Position numbers and translations under genes: made by a program
Assembly (NCBI RefSeq): GCF_030503595.1
Contig: NZ_CP129966.1
Location: 1,860,001 to 1,924,000, forward strand
DNA length: 64,000 nucleotides
From: Corynebacterium sp. P4-C1
GTDB lineage: Bacteria > Actinomycetota > Actinomycetes > Mycobacteriales > Mycobacteriaceae
Direction: 5' to 3'
The notes under the pieces: generated by a model
Told to the model about the DNA's origin: nothing
The model's database searches: none
Seen by the model: only the letters and a program-made list of their open reading frames with translations
In this document: positions 24,809-32,091 of the stretch, piece by piece
Numbering within the stretch: the stretch's first letter is position 1
How the letters are laid out: the number at the start of each line of letters is the position of its first letter

Positions 24809-25375
24809 GTGCTTCTTTCTGACCGCGACATTCGTTCCGCCATCGACTCCGGCCGTCTGAGCATTGACCCGTTCAGACCGGACCTGGTTCAGCCGTCCAG
24901 TGTGGACGTTCGCATCGACCGCTTCTTCCGCGTGTTCAACAACTCCAAGTACACGCACATCGACCCGAAGAAGGAGATGCCGGAGCTGACCACCGAGGTC
25001 GAAGTTCCCGAAGGTGAGCCGTTCGTCCTGCACCCAGGTGAGTTCGTGCTCGCCGCGACCCTGGAGAAATTCACGCTGCCTGCGGACCTCGCAGGCCGCC
25101 TGGAGGGCAAGAGCTCGCTGGGCCGCCTGGGGTTGGTCACCCACTCCACCGCCGGCTTCATCGATCCCGGCTTCACGGGCCACATCACTCTGGAACTGTC
25201 CAACGTGGCCAACCTGCCGATCACACTCTGGCCGGAGATGAAAGTGGGGCAGTTGGCGTTGTTCCAGATGTCTTCCCCGGCTGAGAACCCCTACGGCTCC
25301 TCCGCCGTCGGTTCCAAGTACCAGGGACAGCGCGGGCCGACACCTTCGAAGGCGTATCTGAACTTCCGCGAGTAG
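24809..25375 (+). CDS. dcd: dCTP deaminase (probably bifunctional dCTP deaminase/dUTPase)
   Basis: 188 aa, the usual length. It converts dCTP to dUTP; the actinobacterial form also hydrolyses dUTP to dUMP, feeding thymidylate synthesis. Visible motifs are [24 protein letters not shown] and [21 protein letters not shown], the last carrying the catalytic Glu, and the C-terminal [18 protein letters not shown] lid. GTG start at 24809 with a leaderless promoter. It lies beside tRNA-Gly and close to UDP-glucose dehydrogenase, the same neighbourhood as Rv0321-Rv0322. Confidence 0.95.
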   Translation: MLLSDRDIRSAIDSGRLSIDPFRPDLVQPSSVDVRIDRFFRVFNNSKYTHIDPKKEMPELTTEVEVPEGEPFVLHPGEFVLAATLEKFTLPADLAGRLEGKSSLGRLGLVTHSTAGFIDPGFTGHITLELSNVANLPITLWPEMKVGQLALFQMSSPAENPYGSSAVGSKYQGQRGPTPSKAYLNFRE

Positions 25376-25431
25376 CCTGCGGGGGTAACCCACACCCCTG
25401 CGGCCGCGGTGCATTTGGGCGCGAAGGCGCT

Positions 25432-25457
25432 TTGTTGATTAGGCTGATTTTCAACAA
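25432..25457 (+). promoter_or_regulatory. Inverted repeat upstream of the Cys/His-rich gene
   Basis: Perfect 7-bp arms TTGTTGA (25432-25438) and TCAACAA (25451-25457) separated by 12 bp, about 70 bp before the start codon. The spacer contains ATTAGGCTGA, also found before udgA. A metal-sensor operator is a reasonable guess. Confidence 0.4.
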
Positions 25458-25526
25458 GTTTTCATTAACGGAAAGCGTTTTCACCAAAGCGACGGTTTCC
25501 GTACCCCTAACTGACAAGGAGTCACC

Positions 25527-25841
25527 ATGACCACTCCCAACGAGACCTCTCACCAAGGCTGCTGCGGTGGCCACACCGACAAGAACGATCTCGGCCTCAA
25601 GGATGTTCACGCCACCGATGCCGGTGCACAGTGCAACTGCGAGTCGGGCCACTGCCAGTGCGGTCACCACATGACGTGCGACTGCGCAGGAAGCGAGTGC
25701 GAGTGCGGATGCAAGGAAGGCCAGGGCCACGGGCACTGCGCTGAGCACGGCCACGAGCACCACCACGAAAAGGGCGAGTGTGAGTGCGAGCCGCACGAGG
25801 TCAAGGAGAAGGCGGACTGCGGCTGCGGCCACGCGCACTAG
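25527..25841 (+). CDS. Cys/His-rich metallothionein-like protein
   Basis: 104 aa with an AAGGAG ribosome binding site. It has 15 cysteines, mostly as CxC or CC (QGCCGGH, QCNCES, HCQCGHHMTCDC, ECECGCK, ECECEPH, DCGCGHAH), and many histidines (GHGHCAEHGHEHHHEKG), with almost no large hydrophobic residues. This composition is that of a metal-binding protein of the bacterial metallothionein type, likely cytoplasmic because no signal peptide is present. I do not recognise a specific family. It is flanked by its own upstream inverted repeat and a strong terminator, so it is monocistronic. Zinc, copper or cadmium buffering is inference. Confidence 0.75.
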   Translation: MTTPNETSHQGCCGGHTDKNDLGLKDVHATDAGAQCNCESGHCQCGHHMTCDCAGSECECGCKEGQGHGHCAEHGHEHHHEKGECECEPHEVKEKADCGCGHAH

Positions 25842-25854
25842 AGCTCCAGAGCGA

Positions 25855-25886
25855 AAAGCGGGCGCGCCCAGCGGCGTGCCCGCTTT
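25855..25886 (+). terminator. Rho-independent terminator after the Cys/His-rich gene
   Basis: Stem AAAGCGGGC (25855-25863) with GCCCGCTTT (25878-25886), extended inward by GCGCC/GGCG pairing, followed by a short T-containing tail (GTTC). Confidence 0.75.
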
Positions 25887-25898
25887 GTTCATTCCCAA

Positions 25899-25912
25899 TT
25901 AGGCTGACCTTA
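25899..25912 (+). promoter_or_regulatory. DtxR-half-site-like box before udgA
   Basis: TTAGGCTGACCTTA matches 13 of 14 positions of the right part (TWAGSCTWACCTWA) of the DtxR/IdeR consensus, but the left five bases of the 19-bp operator are missing. Weak candidate only. Confidence 0.25.
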
Positions 25913-25946
25913 ACCGCGTTGTCGTTACGGACAATCCCAAACCTTG

Positions 25947-25952
25947 CATAAT
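25947..25952 (+). promoter_or_regulatory. -10 element for udgA
   Basis: CATAAT, 7 nt before the ATG at 25960; with no ribosome binding site this suggests a leaderless mRNA and favours 25960 over the ATG at 25951. Confidence 0.45.
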
Positions 25953-25959
25953 GTCCGGT

Positions 25960-27288
25960 ATGCGCATGACTGTGATTGGCACCGGATACCTTGGAGCAAC
26001 GCACGCCGCCTGCATGGCGGAGCTGGGGCACGAGGTGCTCGGCATTGACGTTGACCAGGCGAAAATCGACGCTTTGAAGAACGGGGACGTGCCGTTCTAC
26101 GAGCCGGGTCTGCCCGAGGTTCTCAAGCGCAATATCGAATCCGGCCGCCTGGGCTTCACCACCGATTATGAAGAGGCCGCGGCATTCGCGAACGTGCACT
26201 TCATCGGCGTGGGCACCCCGCAGCAGCGTGGCTCGTACGCCGCCGACACCACGTACGTCGAAGCCGCGATCGACAGCCTCGTGCCGCACCTCGAGGGTGA
26301 GCACCTCATTTTGGGTAAGTCCACCGTCCCGGTCGGCACCGCACGTGCGTTGCAGGAACGCGCCGACGCCGCGGCGGAGAAGGCCGGCAAGGGGGCAAGC
26401 GTCGAGATCGCGTGGAACCCTGAGTTCCTCCGCGAGGGGTACGCCGTCAAGGACACCATCGAACCCGACCGCATTGTGCTGGGCACCCGCGGGGAGAATT
26501 CCCGCGCCGAGGAGACCGCGCGCGAAATCTACGCCACCCCGCTGGACAGTGGTACCCCGTTCATCGTTACTGACCTGCAGACCGCCGAGCTTGTGAAGGT
26601 CTCCGCCAATGCATTCCTGGCCACCAAGATCAGCTTCATCAACGCCGTCTCCGAAGTCTGCGAGATCGTCGGGGCCGATGTCACCCAGCTTGCCGACGCA
26701 ATCGGCTACGACGACCGCATCGGCCGCAAGTTCCTCGGTGCCGGTCTCGGGTTCGGCGGCGGCTGCCTGCCGAAGGACATCCGCGCATTTATGGCCCGCG
26801 CCGGCGAGGTTGGTGCTGACCAGGCGCTGACCTTCCTGCGCGAAGTCGACGCGATCAATATGCGCCGCCGCCAGCGCGTCACCGATTTGTCGCGGGAGAT
26901 TCTCGGTTCCCTGATCGGACGCCGGATCACCGTGCTGGGTGCCGCGTTCAAGCCGAATTCCGACGACGTGCGCGATTCGCCCGCTCTCGCCGTGGCCGGC
27001 CAGCTGAGTCTCGCTGGTGCGGCGGTGCGCGTCTACGACCCGCAGGGCATGGAGAACGCACGCAAGGTTTTCCCGACTCTGGATTACGCGGTCTCGCTCG
27101 ATGATGCCCTCACCAACGCCGAGCTGATGATCCTCGCTACGGAATGGGACGAGTTCAAGAAGCTCGACCCCACCCATGCAGGCGAGCTCGTCGCCGACAA
27201 GAAGCTTATCGACGGCCGCAATGTCCTCACCGTGGACGACTGGCGCTCAGCTGGTTGGGAGGTGTGGGCTCTCGGTCGCTCTCTGTAA
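25960..27288 (+). CDS. udgA: UDP-glucose 6-dehydrogenase
   Basis: 442 aa. Oxidises UDP-glucose to UDP-glucuronate with NAD, supplying uronic acid for envelope glycans. The Rossmann motif is MTVIGTGYLGATHAACMAELG; the active-site cysteine is in GLGFGGGCLPKDIRAF; GKSTVPVGT and NPEFLREGYAVKD are family motifs; the C-terminal domain has LGAAFKPNSDDVRDSP. Length fits the family. ATGs at 25951, 25960 and 25966 are possible; 25960 fits both family N termini and the -10 position. Rv0322 has the same place next to dcd. Confidence 0.94.
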   Translation: MRMTVIGTGYLGATHAACMAELGHEVLGIDVDQAKIDALKNGDVPFYEPGLPEVLKRNIESGRLGFTTDYEEAAAFANVHFIGVGTPQQRGSYAADTTYVEAAIDSLVPHLEGEHLILGKSTVPVGTARALQERADAAAEKAGKGASVEIAWNPEFLREGYAVKDTIEPDRIVLGTRGENSRAEETAREIYATPLDSGTPFIVTDLQTAELVKVSANAFLATKISFINAVSEVCEIVGADVTQLADAIGYDDRIGRKFLGAGLGFGGGCLPKDIRAFMARAGEVGADQALTFLREVDAINMRRRQRVTDLSREILGSLIGRRITVLGAAFKPNSDDVRDSPALAVAGQLSLAGAAVRVYDPQGMENARKVFPTLDYAVSLDDALTNAELMILATEWDEFKKLDPTHAGELVADKKLIDGRNVLTVDDWRSAGWEVWALGRSL

Positions 27289-27614
27289 GGGCTCTTGTGC
27301 CCGGATTTCTTGGACACTAGCCCCAAAAGGTAGTGGCGCGACCTGGAAAATCCTTCCCGCCTGCGCACCTGGCCCCAGTCAAGTATTGCGACTACCTGTG
27401 AGAACAGGCCTGTGTGCGGGGGGTGCCCTCACAGGAAAGAGACTACCCGCTGGGCACAATTCTGTTGCATGTTTTGCTAGTAAAACAACTTCAAGGATTG
27501 ACTTACCCTTGGGATCCACATCTACGCGCCCGCGCTTCACCGTCTCGATCTCCAAGAGCGCCATGAGTGCCGCTACCGTGCCGATCCTGGTTCTGACGAC
27601 TGTACAGGTCATCG
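27289..27614 (+). other. Intergenic region upstream of the truncated surface protein
   Basis: 326 bp with no convincing gene. It holds an inverted repeat CCTGTGAG (27395-27402) / CTCACAGG (27428-27435) and a stretch with CCCCAAAA and GCGACCTGG near 27314-27340 that loosely resembles the palindrome at 12777-12853. There is no signal-peptide coding start in frame with the downstream gene; a stop (TGA, 27594-27596) closes that frame. Confidence 0.5.
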
Positions 27615-28856
27615 ATGCGCCGCAACCCCGCGGGCAAGGAATTGGTCATCGACGGCCAGGGCACCTGGACGGTGAACCCGACGACGGGCGAATTCACCTT
27701 TACCCCAGTCCCCGGATTCGTGGGCAGCCCGGCACAGGTGTCGTACGTCGCGAACACGACGAGTGGTGCACCGGCCACAGGCACCGGATTCGTGACCATC
27801 ACGTACCCGACTGCTACCATTGTTCCGGCATCCACCGTCGGCCCGCAGGGTTCGACGCAGAACAGCACCGACAAGGACGCCAGCGACCTCGGCCGCACTA
27901 CCGCCGAGATGTTCCCGAGCCTGCCCGCGGATTGGTATGGCCAGGCGGATAGCCCGGTGAAATTCCAGCTCCTTGATGCTCAAGGAAACCCGGTCGACGG
28001 CGGCACACTCACCGTTGCGGAGCTCTCCGAGGACGGCAAGACGCTCACCGTTCCGGGCCAGGGCGAATGGAAGGTTCTGGAAAACGGCACTGTCGCGTTC
28101 ATCCCGGAGCCCGACTTCGTCGGTGACGTCACCCCGGTCGAGCTTGATTACGCACGCACCGACGGCGCGATCGTGGAAACGCTGATCCGGATCCAGGGCA
28201 CGTACATCGAAGGCGCTCTGCCGCCGGTCACTGAGACGGAGACTGCAACAGCGACCGCGACCGAGACTGAGAAGTCCACCGAGACCGAAAAGGCGACGGA
28301 GACGACCACCACGACCGAGAAGGTGCCGGGAGGTGGGTCTTCCAACGGCGACGAGATCATCAAGCGCTGCTTCGGCAACGCGGTGCGCTCGCCGATCCTG
28401 TGGGTGCTGCCGCTGGCTATCCTCGGCCAGGTGGGCGGAAAGTTCGTCCAGCCGTACATCGGCCAGTACCAGGCGCAGCTGAACGAGATGAACGCTGAGA
28501 TCCAGCGCGAAATCCGCAAGCGCACGCCGGACTTCGGCTTCGGCAGCGGGGGCCACGACAACGATCAGTACAACGAGCTCATGTCCCGCGTGAATGCGGC
28601 GAACGCCCAGCTGCAGCAAGTCGCTAACGACCCGATGGTCCAGCAGATCGGCAAGGGCGCGGGCGTGATCCTCGCGTTCGTCGCCGCAGGCGCTGTGCTC
28701 TACGACTGGTGCTTCAATGAGCCGGGCCAGGCCAAGACCGCCATCGGAGGACTCGGCTCAGGCTCCAGCAACGGCACGGTGACCCGGCCGACTGGCGGTG
28801 AACCGCAGTCGTCCAGGCGTGACCAGCCCAGCAGCGGTGAGGGCTCCAGCAAGTAG
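27615..28856 (+). pseudogene. 5'-truncated surface protein with CshA-type fibril repeat
   Basis: 413 codons open. The first ~60 residues are part of a CshA-type fibril repeat (GTWTVNPTTGEFTFTPVPGFVG) that starts mid-domain, and a second repeat follows (KTLTVPGQGEWKVLENGTVAFIPEPDFVGDVTPV). Then a Thr/Glu-rich stalk (TETETATATATETEKSTETE) and a C-terminal region with two hydrophobic segments (SPILWVLPLAILGQVGGKFV and AGVILAFVAAGAVLYDWCF) typical of corynebacterial surface proteins. There is no signal peptide, no ribosome binding site at 27615 and no N-terminal domains, so this is most likely the remnant of a larger adhesin. Confidence 0.65.
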
Positions 28857-28892
28857 CATTCACTGAGGCTGACCGGCCGCCGGTCACACAAC

Positions 28893-28930
28893 AACACCAC
28901 CCCTTCCCCGCGCGGGGAAGGGGTGGTGTT
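28893..28930. terminator. Perfect 38-bp palindrome, probable bidirectional terminator
   Basis: Two 19-nt arms meet without a spacer (centre GCGC). It lies between the plus-strand surface protein remnant and the minus-strand aminotransferase, which converge here. It is very GC-rich with AACACC/GGTGTT outer ends and only TTT after it. Confidence 0.7.
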
Positions 28931-28932
28931 TG

Positions 28933-28943
28933 CGTCGATAAGC
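28933..28943 (-). repeat. GCTTATCGACG iterated 11-mer (intergenic copy; other copies listed)
   Basis: Exact copies on + at 3824, 11386, 15237, 20491, 27204, 34161, 49777 and 59845; on - (as CGTCGATAAGC) at 5113, 11514, 13854, 28933, 38417 and 46107 (first base given). One-mismatch copies at 39470 (+) and 40642 (-). They occur inside genes in several frames, antisense to genes, and between genes, so the conservation is at the DNA level. Confidence 0.7.
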
Positions 28944-29016
28944 GAAAAGCGCGCTGGGCTGGTGGGCTGAGCCCGCCCCGATCGGGCCCGGACGGGGCCG
29001 CAGCCGGAATGCCGCG

Positions 29017-30324
29017 CTAGTGCTGGTGGTAGTCGGAGAGGAAGTTGCCGAGGCGCTCGATGGCGTTCTCCAGCTGCGATGCCCACGGCAGGGTGACTAC
29101 GCGGAAGTGGTCTGGGGTCGGGTAGTTGAAGCCGGAGCCGCCGACCATGAGGATCTTCTCGCTCTTGAGAAGATCGAGCATGAAGCGCTCGTCGTCGTGA
29201 ATCTGGTACATGTCCAGATCGAGCTTCGGGAACGCGTACATCGCGCCCTTCGGTTCGACAACGGATACGCCCGGAATCTCCCGGAGCTTCTTCACTGTGA
29301 TGTCGCGCTGCTTCTTCAAACGTCCGCCCTCACCCGTCAGGGCGTAAATCGACTGGCGGCCGCCGAGTGCGACCTGGATGGCGTGCTGGCCCGGAACATT
29401 CGCGCACAGGCGCGTTCCCGCCAGCAGGTCGAGGCCTGCGATGAAGCCGGTGGCGCGGCGGCGCGGGCCCGTGATGACCATCCAGCCGGCGCGGTAACCA
29501 CACACGCGGTACGCCTTGGACAAACCGTTGAACGTACAGGTGACCAGATCGGGGGCGATGGCGGCCATGGAGTGGTGCACGGCGCCGTCGTAAAGCACGC
29601 GGTCGTAGATCTCGTCGGAGAGCACCATGAGCTCGAACTCGCGCGCGATGTCGGCGATATCCTCCAGAACCTTCTTGGAGTAGACCGCGCCCGTCGGGTT
29701 ATTCGGGTTGATCACCACGATCGCCTTGGTGCGGTCCGTGATCTTGGACCGGATGTCCTCGATCGACGGGTTCCAGTCGTCCTCTTCATCGCACAGGTAG
29801 TGGACCGCCTTGCCGCCGGCGAGGGTAGTAGCGGCGGTCCAGAGAGGATAGTCAGGGGAGGGAATGAGGACCTCGTCGCCCTCGTTGAGCAACGCCTGCG
29901 TCGTCATAGAAATAAGCTCGGAGACACCGTTGCCCAAGTACACGTCATCGATGTCGATGTCGGGGAAGCCCTCGATCTCTTCGTAGCGCGTAACCACCGC
30001 GCGGCGGGCAGGAATGATCCCTTTCGACGTGGTGTAGCCCTGGGAAGTCGGGAGCGCGGCGATCATGTCGCGCATGATCACATCCGGCGCCTCGAAACCG
30101 AAGACCGCCGGGTTGCCCGTGTTGAGCTTCAAAATGGTGTGACCGTCGCGCTCCATCTCCTCCGCCGTGGTGGCGACGGGGCCGCGCAGGTCGTACGACA
30201 CATTCTTGAGCTTGTCTGCCTGGTCGAAGTGGCGGTGGGCCTTCAGCGGCTCGCGCTTCGGCTGTTTCGGCTGCTCCGACTTCTCAGGCTTTTCGGTCTT
30301 CTTTTCTTTCGACGATGTGCTCAT
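29017..30324 (-). CDS. alaT: Class I aminotransferase, AlaT-type alanine transaminase
   Basis: 435 aa, PLP fold type I. NPNNPTGAVYSKK binds the substrate/PLP, VLSDEIYDRVLYDG holds the Asp and Tyr contacts, and FNGLSKAYRVCGYRAGWM carries the Schiff-base lysine in the S-K-A-Y/R form. The C-terminal arginine region is PTPDHFRVVTLP. The family member AlaT of C. glutamicum (AspC, Rv0337c, in M. tuberculosis) interconverts pyruvate and alanine using glutamate. The N terminus has a Lys/Glu-rich extension of about 30 residues (KEKKTEKPEKSEQPKQPKRE) unusual for the family. ATG at 30322-30324. Confidence 0.88.
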   Translation of the reverse strand: MSTSSKEKKTEKPEKSEQPKQPKREPLKAHRHFDQADKLKNVSYDLRGPVATTAEEMERDGHTILKLNTGNPAVFGFEAPDVIMRDMIAALPTSQGYTTSKGIIPARRAVVTRYEEIEGFPDIDIDDVYLGNGVSELISMTTQALLNEGDEVLIPSPDYPLWTAATTLAGGKAVHYLCDEEDDWNPSIEDIRSKITDRTKAIVVINPNNPTGAVYSKKVLEDIADIAREFELMVLSDEIYDRVLYDGAVHHSMAAIAPDLVTCTFNGLSKAYRVCGYRAGWMVITGPRRRATGFIAGLDLLAGTRLCANVPGQHAIQVALGGRQSIYALTGEGGRLKKQRDITVKKLREIPGVSVVEPKGAMYAFPKLDLDMYQIHDDERFMLDLLKSEKILMVGGSGFNYPTPDHFRVVTLPWASQLENAIERLGNFLSDYHQH

Positions 30325-30351
30325 AGGACAATTGTTCCAAAAATCGGGTGG

Positions 30352-30987
30352 CTATTTGGTGAAACGGTTCAACGTGCGTTGCGCCAGATCCATCGCGTTG
30401 CCCGTCAACTGTTCGCGCTGCATTGTGCGCTCGACCTTCCGGCGCTCCAACTCCATCCGGTTCGCCTGCTGCAACTCGCGGAACCGCTGCCGGTCGAGTT
30501 GGCGCGGACTCGGGGCGTACCAGCTGTCGGGTCCCGCCTTCATGATGTAGAGGACTGTGAACAGCGCCGGAATGATGAGCAGGAGAAGAGTCCACAAGCC
30601 CGAGCCCGTGGCGGTGCTGAGCCCCACCGCGCCAGCGAAGGACGCTAGTGAGCCCAGGGAGAAAATGCCTAGCCGGGTGTTCTTGCCGTTCGCGCGGGCG
30701 CGTTCAATCTCGCTGCGGGTGAAAGTCTGCTCCACCTCACCCGGGTGCTGTGGCTGGTGCTCCGGCAGATCGCGGAAGAGCGGCACCAGGTCGCGGTGCG
30801 TCGTCGCGGCGCCGACGTCCTCGCAGCGGCGGTTGAACTCGTCCGAATCAAGCCGGCCTTCGCCCAGCGCATAGCTCAAGCGCGCCACCGCCTCCGAGCG
30901 GTCCAAATCCGACAGGCGGACGAGATCGCTGCCCGGCTGCTGGGGGCGCATTGACTGTTGTGGACGATGCGGCTGGGGCTGATTCAT
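30352..30987 (-). CDS. DUF1707 domain membrane protein
   Basis: 211 aa. A Gln/Pro-rich N terminus, then a DUF1707 domain (VRLSDLDRSEAVARLSYALGEGRLDSDEFNRRCEDVGAA), a pair of membrane helices (FSLGSLASFAGAVGLSTATG; LWTLLLLIIPALFTVLYIM) and a basic C-terminal coiled region (RQRFRELQQANRMELERRKVERTMQRE). DUF1707 is a small actinobacterial domain of unknown function. ATG at 30987 is preceded by TAGTAT about 10 nt upstream, suggesting a leaderless start. Divergent from the next membrane protein. Confidence 0.75.
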   Translation of the reverse strand: MNQPQPHRPQQSMRPQQPGSDLVRLSDLDRSEAVARLSYALGEGRLDSDEFNRRCEDVGAATTHRDLVPLFRDLPEHQPQHPGEVEQTFTRSEIERARANGKNTRLGIFSLGSLASFAGAVGLSTATGSGLWTLLLLIIPALFTVLYIMKAGPDSWYAPSPRQLDRQRFRELQQANRMELERRKVERTMQREQLTGNAMDLAQRTLNRFTK

Positions 30988-31062
30988 CACAATTTCAATA
31001 CTAATCCCACTATGTCACTTGCTCGCCTAGACAAACGTTCGGCCACAAATATCATGTACTCC

Positions 31063-32076
31063 ATGAGTACTCCGAACGATCCCAGTAATTACCCCAGCTA
31101 CGGTGGCAATTCGTCCTACGGTGGCGACCAGAACTCCAACAACTACGGCTCGAACTCCGGCTACGGTCAGAATTCCGGCAACCCCTACCCGCCGACCTCC
31201 GGCTACGTGAACCCCGAAACGGGTTCCGAGTCCGGGCGTCCGCTGCAGATCCCGGCGGGCGTCAAACTGCCCCCGGCGGAGCCGATTCCGTTCGGCTTCA
31301 AGCGCTTCTTCACTAGCCAGTGGCACGTCTACCTCGGAGTGCTGTTCCTGCCGGTAGTCGTTGCTGTGATCGGTTTTCTCGTGTTGCTCCTCCCCCAGGT
31401 CATCAGCGCGGCTGACAGCGGGTCTGAAGAGATCCCCGCTGGAGTCCTTGTCTCGTTGATCATTTTCTATGTTCTGTTGTTGGCTCTCTCGCTGGTCTCT
31501 GGCCTCGTCATCTACAAGATCGCCCTGAAGGACACACGCGGTGTGAAGCCAACGTGGAGTAACGCCTTCAAGGACGTGCCGTGGGGCAACGGTATCCTCG
31601 TCTACATTCTTCTTTTCGTCGCGTTTTTCGCTGTATATGTCGTACTCGGTCTGTTGAGTTACGCCTTGGCGAACGTGTCGGAGGCGCTCAGCATCATTGT
31701 CCCTCTCGTCGGCATGTTCGGCATGATCTTCCTGTACCCGTTCGTGGCGATGATCCCCCTCTACGCCATTGACGGGAAAACCAGCGCCGCCGGTGCATTC
31801 GGTGCGGCGTGGAGGGACGTGAAGGCCCAGTACTGGCAGGTCCTTGGCGCGATCATCCTGCTGAGCCTCGCATGCATGGGCCTGATGCTCGTCACCATCG
31901 GCTTCGCCGGCATCATCGTCGGCCCAGTTCAGGTACTGGGCTTGGTGTTCATCTACCGCTGGGTCAGCGAGAGCGGATCTGCGGGCCAGGCTGGTCCGGA
32001 CGCCGGTTATTCCGGTGCCCCGGGGCAGCCGTACCAGCACCCGGAGCAGCCGGGCGGCTACATGAGCATGTACTAA
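31063..32076 (+). CDS. Tyr/Gly/Asn-rich six-TM membrane protein
   Basis: 337 aa. The first 75 residues are low-complexity (SNYPSYGGNSSYGG, NNYGSNSGYGQNSG), then about six membrane helices (WHVYLGVLFLPVVVAVIGFLV to VGPVQVLGLVFIYRW) and a short Pro/Gln/Tyr-rich tail ending YMSMY. It resembles the broad class of actinobacterial proteins with a Pro/Tyr/Gly-rich cytoplasmic N terminus and a DUF975/YciC-like membrane core. No function assigned. The start MSTPNDPSNY at 31063 was preferred to upstream codons that overlap the divergent promoter. Codon use is less GC-rich in the membrane part. Confidence 0.75.
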   Translation: MSTPNDPSNYPSYGGNSSYGGDQNSNNYGSNSGYGQNSGNPYPPTSGYVNPETGSESGRPLQIPAGVKLPPAEPIPFGFKRFFTSQWHVYLGVLFLPVVVAVIGFLVLLLPQVISAADSGSEEIPAGVLVSLIIFYVLLLALSLVSGLVIYKIALKDTRGVKPTWSNAFKDVPWGNGILVYILLFVAFFAVYVVLGLLSYALANVSEALSIIVPLVGMFGMIFLYPFVAMIPLYAIDGKTSAAGAFGAAWRDVKAQYWQVLGAIILLSLACMGLMLVTIGFAGIIVGPVQVLGLVFIYRWVSESGSAGQAGPDAGYSGAPGQPYQHPEQPGGYMSMY

Positions 32077-32091
32077 TGCGTTTCTTTCGGC

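Noticed and set aside
25377..25400. GGGGT/ACCCC pairing after dcd as a terminator
   Set aside because: Stem is short and imperfect with no T-run; too weak to call.
27379..27612. Minus-strand 77-codon frame upstream of the surface protein remnant
   Set aside because: No ribosome binding site, no recognisable domain, and it crosses inverted repeats in a likely decayed region.
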